From positions 219,001 through 283,000 of the forward strand of contig CAJNDS010002275.1 in assembly GCA_905221605.1 (NCBI GenBank): a DNA stretch of 64,000 nucleotides, read 5' to 3'. Position 1 is the first letter of the stretch, and each line of letters begins with the position of its first letter. Below the pieces are notes generated by a model. That model was not told the DNA's origin, searched no databases, and saw only the letters and a list, made by a program, of their open reading frames with translations. Source of the stretch: Symbiodinium natans. Lineage: Eukaryota; Sar; Dinophyceae; Suessiales; Symbiodiniaceae. Below are positions 31,859 through 43,021 of this stretch, one piece after another. The position numbers were made by a program, and so were the translations under genes.

Positions 31859-34378
31859 GTTTAAGGGTAATGCACAAGTTTCCAGAAGTCACAACAGCTT
31901 CTCACATCTCAAGTTCTTAAAGACCGAAGCGAATCGAAGCCCTGGTTCTATCTTCCTCCTGAGTCACCGGGAAAACAAGAATATGCTGAGAGCAGAGTGG
32001 TCAGTGCACAGAGCAGTGCTTGAACCTAGTCTTGCAATAGCCTTCTTAACAGCCTTGTCGATAGGCTTGAGACAAACCAGATCCCCAACCTAATCTCCAG
32101 GTTCCGAATTTGCCCGAGTCCAGCTGCTAGAGCCCGCCACAGAAAGTTCAGGTTCAGTTCTTCCCACCTGCGGCGATGAATGCTCGAAGCAACACAGACG
32201 ACCAGAACGCCCAGGACGCTACAGTACAGGCTGAAGCTGTTGATGCCGGCAGTTGTCTCGATGGGAAATGGCAGTGGCCATGACAGAGTTGCTGCTTTTC
32301 GACTTTTCTTTTTGCCATTCTGACCCCTTGAGCTCGCGCCCAATGATTGGGATGTTTTCTGATCCCTTCAGGGATGGGCAGGGCTATACGGGGCTGTTGC
32401 TCACAGCTGGCCACGTCCAAAGCAGATGCGGATTTGGGTATGGGTGCAGCGTATAGGGTTCAAGTTCTTTTGTCGGTAAGATAGCCCGAGCCGATGGCGA
32501 TCGTGATGCTCACCGCGCGCTGAATGCGGGGAGGGAAGGCGGCATGTCTAATTAGGTATCGACGTGCTGGATGGCAGCAGGCCTGAAAGGGTGGACGACG
32601 CGCATCATGGGCTTTGCAAGACACCCCCCCCCCCCCCGCCCGGCATCCAAAAGAGGGCTTCATTTTTTCATTGACCTGCGTTTTGTTGATGCTTGTTAAA
32701 GTCAACAGCGGCTTCTTATGGCTTTTGCGTGCGTTTCGCGAGGCGGAGAACATAGGCGCGCATCATCGCACCTGTTTGTCATTTCTCGGGAGAAGTGATA
32801 CTTCAAGTCAAGTCTTTTGGGGTTTACCGGCAAGCTCTTCAGCCTGGAGCTTTTGGGAGCATCAAGAGCCTAAAGCACTGCAAATACGTCCTGGTTGTGC
32901 TACTCAAACCCGAACCTTCTTTGTCCAGTGAGAAAGCGCTTCTTGTACGGCGACACGATTAGCCTTACGCGCCCCATAGCAAGATGCACGCTAAATCGAA
33001 TCTGCTGGAGAAGCGCCGACCCCGGTGATCACACCAAAAACTGAGCACTGGGCAGTGAAACTGTGACGCGAGCAGCGTCAGCAATGAGTGTTGGTGAGAC
33101 TGATGATGCTCCGCGCCTGAATCGCTAGTGCCTTCACGATCTTACCAAACCACGTCCCGCAAACAAACCTTGTAAACCCTATACACCCTAAACCTGAAGC
33201 CCTCAACTAAATCTGACGCTCGAACCTAACCCAAAACCTAACCCTGAACAAACCTAAACCCCAATCCCACAACCCCAGAACCACCCGGCGACATATGGTT
33301 GTCTCTGAACACTAACTTGATTCCGCAACCCTACAGCCTGAGACCCCAACCCCGAAACATCCCCGAAACCCCAAAGCAAGCTAAACCCAGACGCTTTCTC
33401 ATGTCTCGGGTGGAGACCTAAAAACCTGCCGCCCCAGTGCACCGTGCAGTAGCCGCACGTCGCAGGATGGCCACTTCTTCTGGCAGGTCGGCGCTCGACT
33501 TCTTCCGCCAGCAGACTTAGTCCGCCAGTTCAATGCAGGCACTGTGTCGCGGTTTCTCTTGGGAGCGCAGTTTGCACTGCATGTGCTGGGAGGCCTGTGC
33601 TGCCTCGGTGGTGCACGGCCTCCGGGCTTTAGCGATTCCGATCTCATTGGGCCAGTCAAAGGTCAAGAAGGCAGTTGTGGAATGGTACATGTGATGAAAT
33701 GGTGTCTTTCCAGTTTTTGTTTGCACGCCTTCAGGCCGTGCGATTGTCATCGGTGAGAGGAATCCTGTTTATGCCTTCCAGCGCATTATCATGAAGATGG
33801 CCGCTTGCTTGTGTTGTGTTATTCTGCGTTGTAAAATCATGCTCCCCGGGCACCAGTTTCATTTTTCAGCACCAACGACGAGCCGGCATTGGCGTCAGGT
33901 GTCCCTCGTTCCATCTGCGAAAGTTGTGCTTTTGGCTTGTGATCCTATCCGATGGCTACATTCTGCCTACGGTGACACCTTGAATTGGCCCCCTGACTGG
34001 ATACTGTACAGACATGACACATGTTCACGAACGCCGGGGTTGGGGGCTTACACAGGTGTGCAGGAGCACTGCTGGCACGTGGTGCAGGCATGCAGGTGGC
34101 AAAGACGATCCACCCCGACCGCCGTTGCGCGAATTTGCTTTATCAGACTTTGTGGCAGCTTCAAAGCCGACTGCCTTGTCGTGTCCCACCTGCAGACAGC
34201 TCAATTCGGAGTCACTTGCAGATCTTCTCATGCATGATGGTATCATACTGTGCCACTACCACCTGAGCATCTGAGGCACAAGTGGTACAACTTGAGCCGT
34301 AGACGAGCGTATTTTACATTTTTCACGGAGGGTGTCACTCGACTATTGGGAGCTGAGCGAGCCGCCCTGAAGCAGTGA
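31679..34378 (+). CDS. sulfotransferase-like gene (second copy)
   Basis: Both PAPS-binding motifs are present in order. Exon 31679-31750 reads VVAGFEKCGTSSLSHNMARH (phosphosulfate loop) and ends at a GC donor. Exon 33899-about 33970 reads AKVVLLACDPIRWLHSAYGD, matching the 3'-phosphate motif (K-V-I-x-x-x-R-D-P-x-x-R-x-x-S-x-Y), with Arg replaced by Cys before Asp-Pro. Probable exons between them are 33466-33660 (DGHFFWQ...RLLPPADLVRQFNAG, cf. the HFF segment). Downstream are about 34115-34200 (PLREFALSDFVAASKP) and a terminal exon 34268-34378 (HLRHKWYNLSRRRAYFTFF to TGA). Family enzymes move sulfate from PAPS to carbohydrates or other acceptors, often in the Golgi. Substrate unknown. Confidence 0.7.
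31860..33440. other. probable long intron of the sulfotransferase-like gene
   Basis: Contains a C-run (32624-32637) and a degenerate CCCTAAA-like block (about 33150-33420, CCCTAAA at 33186). A - strand frame at 32026-32343 is open and hydrophobic (LYCSVLGVLVVCVASSI); a + frame at 32178-32280 (MNARSNTDDQNAQDATVQAE) competes. No recognised exon. Confidence 0.4.
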
Positions 34379-34885
34379 TGACTTGTTGACATGGCCATTT
34401 TAGCGAACCTTTGCAAGTTTGTGGCGAAGCAAACGTTGACACTTCAGGTGCACATGCTTCATCGAGACTCAATAGATCAGAGATTTGCCGGCACCAGTGG
34501 CAACAGGGCCGCAGATCGGCAGGTTGACGCGCGGTTGACGGGCTGCAGTGTCATCTTCGCCTGACACCTGCCTATGCATGACTATACTCCTGCCATGACA
34601 CATCATCTCCAAGGAGTGCGCGAGGCTTACGACCGACTTGCTTCCTTTCTGCATCTGAGGCTTCATGGCGAGAAACAGACCCGAAGACCCGTGCAAAGAA
34701 GCTGAGCCCGGCTTGGATTTTTTGTGCCTGTACTTTGGCCAGGCCCTTTCCTCCCGACTTCGCTTTCGAGAGGCGGAATGTCAGAGCCAAGGCTCGAGTC
34801 AGGAGTGAGTCAGGACACGTTTGGACACGTCAGGGCATGTCAGGGCCAGGATGGTTCCCGGGTCTTTCCTCGGCGCCCTCTGCAG

Positions 34886-35161
34886 GTCGCTCTCCCAGAC
34901 ACCCTGGAGCTTTGCACCCGCCAAGAACGTGAAACGCTCAAGGTCCTGAAGCGGTGCGCCGACTTCCTGCTTTTGCCTGTCACAACCCCCCGAATGCAAA
35001 TCTGCCATATTCTGTGAGCGTTTATATATTCTATGTAATCCTGTGAGTGATGTGCAAAGGCGGAGAGCCCAAGAGAGATCGAGGTATTATCGAGCCGAGT
35101 ACTCGAGATTGCCATCGTGGATCAGCCGGCTAGGCAGGAGCGGTCATCCAGCACAAGTTGA
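34886..35161 (+). CDS. 3' end of an unrecognised gene, two exons
   Basis: Exon 34886-34978 (after CTGCAG, before GTCACA) reads LPDTLELCTRQERETLKVLK then RCADFLLLP. Exon 35060-35161 (after CAAAG) reads AESPREIEVLSSRVLEIAIV then DQPARQERSSSTS and TGA. Both are phase 0 and join in frame over an 81-base GT-AG intron. It lies after the sulfotransferase stop, so it is probably separate. No domain recognised. Confidence 0.55.
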
Positions 35162-35169
35162 GGTAAGAA

Positions 35170-36828
35170 AAGAGTTGAGTATGTGTGCTTTCAGCGATAC
35201 TAGACAAGGCCAGGCTGTAGAATGCGAGGCTTCAGGAAGGGCTTTCATGCTGCTGCTTGCTGCTAGAGGGGCGCTCCCATGGTCTGCTTGGTTCTTTAAG
35301 TCTTCGTGCATCGTCTTTTGTCTTTGTTTACGTTTCGCGGGTTTCCTGTCAGAAGATGTTGAAGAACGAGTACGTGTAGCAACCTTTGGTCCTGGCGTGC
35401 ATGAAACCGAGGCGCGATAGAACTTTCGTTGATAGTGTCGGTTCGAAGCATAACTTGCCCTATGGACGGAGTCCTACTGCAAAAGTTTGAGTTTGTTGAG
35501 AGGTTTGAAAGTGTCTGAGACGCGTCGGGCAATTTTGCAATGTTTTGCACTAGCTGTGACGATGCGACCAACACAACCCAAGCTGTTAACGGCAAGTACT
35601 ATTGTTTCCAGTGACGATTCCGCAGCTTTCCTGTTGGGTTACCGTGCCTGTTCCTGCTGCTAGAGCATGCTGCGTCGGCGCTCCGGTGAATGCGCAATGC
35701 CAGGTGGTTTGGTTCCTGATCACGTGGCTTCCAACAGGACATGCTGCGATGCGTGATGCAAAGAAGAAAGAGTTGAATAAGCTGTGCTGCTGTGCTGCTG
35801 TGCTGCCTCTGGAGCCCTTGACAACCAACAGTTGCAAGGCATGCGACCGACAAATAGTGCTGGCTCAATGTTCTGAAGGCTCATGATGGAGCGCACAAGG
35901 CTGCAGAACAAAGCCGAGGAGAAGAAGCGTCAAACTAAGGCCCCGGGACAGGTGCAGCCGAGTTAAGCTGTTCGCAAATGACCAAATGATATTTATTCAA
36001 CGCGAGGCTCTGCAAGTCCGTCAGAATTCACAGAATTTGGAGGCGAGTCGTGCGCTGGGATTCTTGTCGTTTCTTGTCGAAGTTTGGGAAGTCCAAGTCT
36101 TTTGCAGGAGAGGGAGCGCGGTTTTCAGCTCCATTTTACGGGCGCCAACGAGCAGAGACTCCTCGAGGCGCTCGGCTAGCGTTTGCACGTCTTTTGGCCG
36201 CTGTGTCTGTTTATGTCTCTTTGCCGATGGTTTATGATGTGTTTGTGTCTTTTTGCTTTTGCCCATTCGATGCTCATTGTTCGATAGAGTTCTCTGTCTT
36301 CACTCAGACCTGTGTTCGTACAGCTTTGCCATCTAAGCAGTTTAACCACCTCGCAGGCTCGAAGGCGACAGCTTCAGCCGTCCACCAGAATGCAGGAGAC
36401 ATGGGCATCAGCTGCACTTTCCCACCTTCATGATGTCCCCTAGATAGCACATGTTGGCATCACTGGGTGATTGTTGCTGCTTCGGTGGTTTGAGGGTGGG
36501 GCACTTCCTGCACCTCTTAGTGACAGGAGGTAGCAGGCAGCAAAAGTGACGAGACCGACACCTAGCACAATCTTGATTGCGAAGGGGCTCGCGCTTGGAA
36601 TGCCTGCTCGTGTTTTCGTACTACTGTCAGGCTGCACTCAGGGAAAGAGTGGCAAGTCCGGACAGTTGAATTGCGGGGAAAGGACGAGTCGGGGTGCATT
36701 TGAACAGTGCTTGTCGTGCCGGACTTATGCAATGTACACTGAGATGTGACATGGGAGAGACCGCTAGCTAGCAAGCATCACGGTTTCAAGAAGACTTTCA
36801 CAAGCATTCGGCTCACAGTTGGCTGCAG
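35170..36828. other. no well-supported gene
   Basis: Weak + frames at 35345-35420 and 35885-35940 (RLQNKAEEKKRQTKAPGQ). A CTGCTGTG tract at 35779-35806 is a small repeat. Otherwise nothing. Confidence 0.4.
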
Positions 36829-36978
36829 CCTCGCCTTGATGTTGTAGCCATTGTCGCTGCCCGCTTGTTTGAGATGCCGTCCGCGACTAAAACCTATGTG
36901 CCGCATTTGCGCAGTGCTGCAAGTTTCGGATTGAGCTCAGGTCCCACACTGCTGCCTGGCCCTCTCTCTGTGAATTGA
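36829..36978 (+). CDS. candidate terminal exon
   Basis: After GCTGCAG, the frame reads PRLDVVAIVAARLFEMPSAT then KTYVPHLRSAASFG and ends TGA at 36976-36978. Good coding composition; unknown family. Confidence 0.45.
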   Translation, partial: PRLDVVAIVAARLFEMPSATKTYVPHLRSAASFGLSSGPTLLPGPLSVN

Positions 36979-37233
36979 AAGAACGTCTGACTCGCAACAC
37001 GCTGCTTTTGAGGTAGTTGCTGCAACAGCAGATGATGTCACGACTGCCTTGAACCGATTCTGCACTGTTGTGCTCGCGCGGTACTGAGGACTTTTGCCAT
37101 GTTTCGAAATGTCGTATTGTCAATTGTCAGTACAGTGAACTGCTTCTGCTCAGGATGCGCATGTGGGATCTACTTTGCAGGCAAAGCCGATTTGAATGAA
37201 TCCAGAGGGCCAGTCTCTACTGGACCTTGGCAG

Positions 37234-38783
37234 GATCTTGGAGGACAGATTCGCAATGTGGAGGTGAACTTGGAGAGGCTTTCTGACAAGGCCTGTTCCC
37301 GACTCTCCAGCTCTTGATCCGAAATTGCAGTTCTGTGTGGGCCTCACTCTATACCAGTGTGATGTGTGATACTATGCAGCTCACGACGTCGTCGCAGGTA
37401 TCCAGTCTGGAGATCCTGCTTCAGGAGAAGGTGAGAGACACACCACGCACTGACACGCTACTTCTTCTAGCTGCTGTTGGCCCCTGCTCGGAGCAAAACG
37501 TCAGGGCCAACAGTTGGAGCACAAGCTGGCGCCACCGACTTTCTTGTGCAGACATGGCAGAGGTGTACTATGGTGTACCATGGTGTACTGACTACGGACA
37601 TGTTTCAGAGTTGTTTCAGAGCTCCTTGAGCTGGCCAGGCCGATCAGGAAGCGAAGCTGCAGTCGGTCGACAAGGTGGAATTTTGAGAAGTCCAGGCTTC
37701 AAGGCGGTCTGACTGTCTTCAACCCATCTGTGTGCGAAGGCCACAGGGGATCGCATCGGGCAGTACCCATCTCAGCAGCAGATACTGCGCAGACCTAGCT
37801 ATTAACCAGATGTGAGGTTGCAGAAGACCCTGACCTCCATCGTGGATGAGCAGGGTCGATTTGACAGGGCTCGGGCTGAGCAGGCGAGATCAGAGTACGA
37901 TTGAGAAAGAGATTTTGCATGGGGCCAGTTCTAAAACAAGATGTACCCAATACTCGTTCAGACACTGGATAGGAGTTGAGTCTCGACCATAATCTTGGGG
38001 AATGGAAGACTTTTAGACGTGCGAATCGTGCGACCCATTGATTCGAAATGCAGAGGTCTCATACTATGACCGTCTGTTTCCACGTCGCAGCAGGACCAGG
38101 CGTTGGAGAGCATCAACATGGCTGCTATCGATGCTGGCTCGCGGGTCCGGCGTTCAGACCTTTCTCAATTTTTCTCAGGTTTCAGACTGAAGTGATTTGA
38201 TAAAGCATGGTGCGCTGGAACATTCAGAAGGGTGACGCTTGTCTCTCCGAAGTCACGCTGTGCCTATCTGTACCTGGAGTTGTGCGCCGAGGCTTCTGCT
38301 GCGGAGCAGAACATCCGTGCGGGCAGGGCACTTAAGCGCAGCTGTAAGCAGACGTGGGCCAGAACTGGCCGAATTACCAACTGGAGCTTCTGCCTGTAGC
38401 GCTAGCAAGGCTTTGAAGCCGCATGTAGTGGTAGCCAGCACGAAGCTTGCTAGAGTGCACATGGCGTGATCCCACATGTTCCCACGTGTTGACATGTCGC
38501 CACACATTGCCCCAGCACGGGTCGCGGTGTCACTAGAAGCGAGGCATGGAGCAACTTCAGAAGCTGGAGGCGCCTTAAGGGAGTGTTTTAAAAGGGGAGT
38601 TCCGTCATTGCATCCCCTCAGGCGATGACGTCACGGCTCGACAAGAAGCTGGACTGCATGGAACAGGCCTGATCCAGTTGAGGCTCTTGCATTCGCAAGC
38701 TCAAGCCATTTAAGCCGCACTGCACTGATCATTTACAGGAAGTGGCCTCCAAAGCTGGCGCTGTGGAGCATCAGCACGTGAAG
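37234..38783 (+). CDS. coiled-coil array, exon block 1
   Basis: 37234-37290 DLGGQIRNVEVNLERLSDK, GC donor. 37398-37430 VSSLEILLQEK, GT donor. 37817-about 37900 LQKTLTSIVDEQGRFDRARA, which meets TGA if unspliced. About 38091-38147 QDQALESINMAAIDAGSRV. About 38262-38396 LELCAEASAAEQNIRAGRAL. 38622-38666 AMTSRLDKKLDCMEQ, GC donor, 45 bases. 38739-38783 EVASKAGAVEHQHVK, GC donor, 45 bases. The two 45-base exons have identical length and boundary types. Confidence 0.65.
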
Positions 38784-41700
38784 GCCCGATCGCTGATGCT
38801 GTATATCTTGTATATCTTGTAACACGAATAATTGGACATATCATACACATATATATGTATATTTATCTTTATATGTGTTTTATTTATGCATATCCCACAA
38901 GTGAGTTGAGGAGAGTAGTAGAAGCTCCAAGAAGCACAAATGAGTTCTTGACGGGCATATACAACCGCGAAATTCCCAACAAGGAAAGCCATGGCGTTCA
39001 GTTTGTCCTTGGCAGGTTTCTTTATCAGGCGTGCAGGAGTCCATAGCTGGTATCATCCGTGACATGCAGGACAAGGCCTGGGCCTCTATATTGGGCTTAG
39101 AGAGCATGTCGAAGTTGGATTCGTGTTGCTGCCAAAAGCTGCCAAGGCTTCCGCGCCACAGGTCCCTTCGACTGCATCAGTGATAGGAAAGATGACGAGC
39201 TTAGCTACTTAGTACCAGTATCAGCAAGTCGTGAAATTCGTGAATGCCTTGCGGGTTCTTGCCTTGTGAAATGCATGAGGGCATACGAGACGCGTTACGA
39301 GAGCCATGAGAACCTTTCTCTTCAGGTACAGCAGCAGAAGACACTTCTTATGAACTTGGAGGCGAAAGCACGGGATCGACTGCCTCATACAGCGTTTATG
39401 GCATGGGCAGTTGGACTTTGGCCAGGCGCAGATGGCGGACCTGGTGCGGCAGCTGCACGACAAAGCCACAGCCAATCAGGTGAGGGCCCTTGCGGGACGC
39501 TGCTGAGCATTCTGGTATGTTCTGGTTCTGGTCAGAAACGATCAGTATCAGTGCCGGTCAATAACGACGAGGCTCAGCAGCTAAAGGTTGCCTTGGAAGC
39601 ACTGCAGGGAAATGTGCCGCGCTCAGAATTGTGCAAGGCTTAATAAACTTCATCTCTCTGACAAGCTTGGGCTCTTGCAAGCTTGCATCTCGTCCAAAGC
39701 AGAGTGAACTTTGCTGATACATCTTGCGTCTGTTAGCATCAGTTGATATGTCTAGCCTGGAAGAGAGGGAAGCTGTCACCTGAGCTGAGGTTGCGAGCCT
39801 TGATTCAGAGGTGCTTTCGAGAATGTCGCGCGTCCTTGTGCTAGACTCTGCTAGATCAAGCTTTACATAAACCGGCAGGTCCAGTGCCGAGCCACCGCCG
39901 ATGCAGTCCAGCAGCTGCAGCCTTACGAAAATCTGCGAAACATTTTTGCGAAACTGTGGACTGGGCAGCTGATCAATGAATGTCTCCAAGTTAGGATCAC
40001 TTCTTCAATGTCGGCGACAGCGCAGAAGATCACACAGTCGGAGCCTCAGAAGCCATACGGGAACGACTGCATAGCAGAACTGCATAGCTGAACGGCAGAA
40101 CACCGCATTTGTAGGCATAGCCACAGGATATTGGGATTCGAAAAAGCTGACAAGGGTCAGGAGACGAGCTCTTCAAAGACAAAATTAAGATTACCTGCTG
40201 CTGATGAGCGCCTTTGATGTGTGTGGGGCCTGTGACCCTGATTGAAATGAATGCTATTTGCCTCTGAGTGCGCCAGGTTTGATCAAGCCTTACAGGGCAA
40301 GGTGGACTGCGCACAGATCGACCAGCTGGCAGATGTGGTCGCAGTCGTGCAGGCACGGTGAGCATCTGCTTGTTTTAAACGCTTTCAGTTCTTTTAATTG
40401 ATCGTACACGGTCGTGGATCTGTGCAGAGTAAAGTGGGGCAAAGCCATCGTGTGCATTTCTGCCCATGTAGGCCAAAGTTCCCGGACTGGAGCAAGACCT
40501 GCGTTGCGGCACGCCGTTACCATGGCTTCGGCCCAATACAGAATTATCCACAAGCAATGCCTGGTTGCAGGTGCTGGTCGGATCGAAGAATTGGAGGCCG
40601 TTGTTTCAGGGCTACGGGCTTACCGTACCGTTCTGCAGTGAGAAGAAACGGAGTAGAACATGGAGTATAGAGTCCTGAATTTCTACGGTCATCTTTTACC
40701 AAGGTGTCAAAAGAAAACTTCGCTGGCCGAATCGCAACTGCAGAACAAGGTGCATGTTTCTGCGAGCATGGTTCATTACGGTCGTGCAGAAGAGTGAGCA
40801 GCTCAGGTTGACTTGAAGCAGCTGCAGCAGATGGAGAACACCCTGGCAACGCTCCAAAATCATGTCGCACAAGCAGCAGTCCCAGGTCAACGGAAATGCG
40901 CATGTGAATTTGGATGGTTCGCGTCTTTTAGCTCCAGGTTCAGCAGTCCCTGGGGGAGAAGGCTCCCAGATGCTTGAAGCAAGTTTCCATCAAAGAGCGA
41001 CTCTTCCACGCATTGACGTCTTATCAGGCCGGCACGTCGGCTTTACAAGGCATCTGTGGCATATCCACCATTTCAAGTTAGTTATTACTATTTGTATTCT
41101 TATTACTAGTATTAGTATTATTATTAGTACTATTAGTACTACTGTTATTGGTTTTAATGATTATTATTATGATTATTTCATGATTCTTGCATGGTCTCTG
41201 TCAGAGAGGCATCAAGACTGGTCTGGGAGCGCTGGAGGGCAAAGTCGGGGAGTTCGAGCAGTCCATGCAGGACGCCGGCATTGCGCCGGCATTGAAGAAG
41301 TGCCCCCGAAAGAGTCGAGAGGTCCCAGTTCGCATATGCCTCTCGCCACCTTAATACTGTATCGCTTAGACTTTGATCCCAAATCCCGGAATTGCCATTA
41401 AGGTCTCAGGCTCAGAGTATGGCAGGGGTTTTCAAGCATGACTCCTTGCAGGTTCTGTGTTGTCTGCCAGCTCAAATCCATGGTCTGGGGTTTTCTAACC
41501 TTCTTGGGCATCGTGCTCGTCATTTCTCAAGGCCTTTGCCGCCTTTGCCCCCTTTGCCGGTCACTTCCGAGCTTGTTCAGCCTGCGAACCACTTCTTCAA
41601 TTTTCCGACTGTTCTACTCATGTCATGCGATTTCTGTCATAGGATTGTGAAGAAGTTCTCTAAGCGTTGTTGGCTACATGCAGGCCTGTCTTCGCGACTT

Positions 41701-42986
41701 ACCACATATGTCCGTACCACATACCAGCGGGCGGAAATGCCCCATTAGAACGGTTGAAGTCCACTAAAGTGCAGCGTCGCGCGACCATGTCGGAGAGCTC
41801 TTGGATTTGTGTTCTTGAGTCTTCTTGAGTTGCAGGAGAAAGCCAGCAACAACAACCTACAGCAGCTTAAACAGGCTCGGCTCAGCTCGACGCTGTCGCA
41901 TCTGGGCTTCGTCTCGGGCATGTCCAGCAGAGGCACTCTCGATGGTTGAGACCAAGTTGTCCGGAGTGGACCAGGCGATGAGCGATGAGCAATCGCAATA
42001 GGTTTGCGGTTTCTTACCAGTAGCGGCTCCTAGCATTTTCTTAAAAGGTTTGCAGTCGCCGCACCTTGAGGCCGTCCACGAGAAAGTCGGGGCTGGTCAG
42101 ATGCAGCAGCTCAAGAGCATTGTGCGGGCTTCCAAGGGATCCCAAGTGACTTTAGATCCCTGCTATCTGATTGCCGCTTCAGCAAGGATGGGCATCCAGA
42201 ATCAGGCAAACTCCTTGGAGCAGAGCTTGCACGACAAGGTCGGAGTAGTGAGATGGTGCGGCTTGAGAGCAACAAAGTTGTGTCTGCAAGACCTTGAGAG
42301 CTATGAGCACGCAGGTTGGCGCAGAACAAATTCAGCAGTTGAAGACAGCACTGGCAGGATCGCAGGCCAGCAGCTTGTTGACAGTACTCGTAGACTCGAA
42401 GGACAGAGTTAGAAGTCAGAAGGATATCCCACGCTGTATTCTGCGGCATGAGGCCCAGCTCTCGAGCATTGAACAGCAGCTGCAAGAGAAGGCTACAGCT
42501 GGTCAACAGCCTTCCGCCCAGATACTGCCATATTAATATTGGTCCAGCAGTTTCAGTATTTCAGACTACCTCGCAAGAGATGCCCCTGCCGTCTTAGAAT
42601 CGCTGGGGTGGCTTGTGTGTATCTTGTGCTGTGTCGCGGTCAGATGTGCTCAGGCAGCAGCCGCGACCTCATCGGCGAAGATCTGACGGGGCTAGTCATG
42701 GGTCACGCTCTGTCACATGTCAGTTCACAGATGCTGCACCTTCTGATAGAAGTTCCGAAGGTTGAAGACGTCTATCACAACATTGGAAGCGAAGCTTCTT
42801 AGTTGTGACCAGGCCCCTGCACGCTTGTGCGAGCGTGTGCTTGCATTGTCTAGCTGTGTAAGGCCGAGTGTTGCAGTCGTGGACGCGGCTTCAGGGGTGC
42901 GTTTCTCTTCATAATTTCTTACTGCTGACCTGGATAAACGGTGGGCCTGGGTGAAATACGGGAGCAGCTATTGCTCGGCTGCAGAG

Positions 42987-43021
<35 letters not shown>

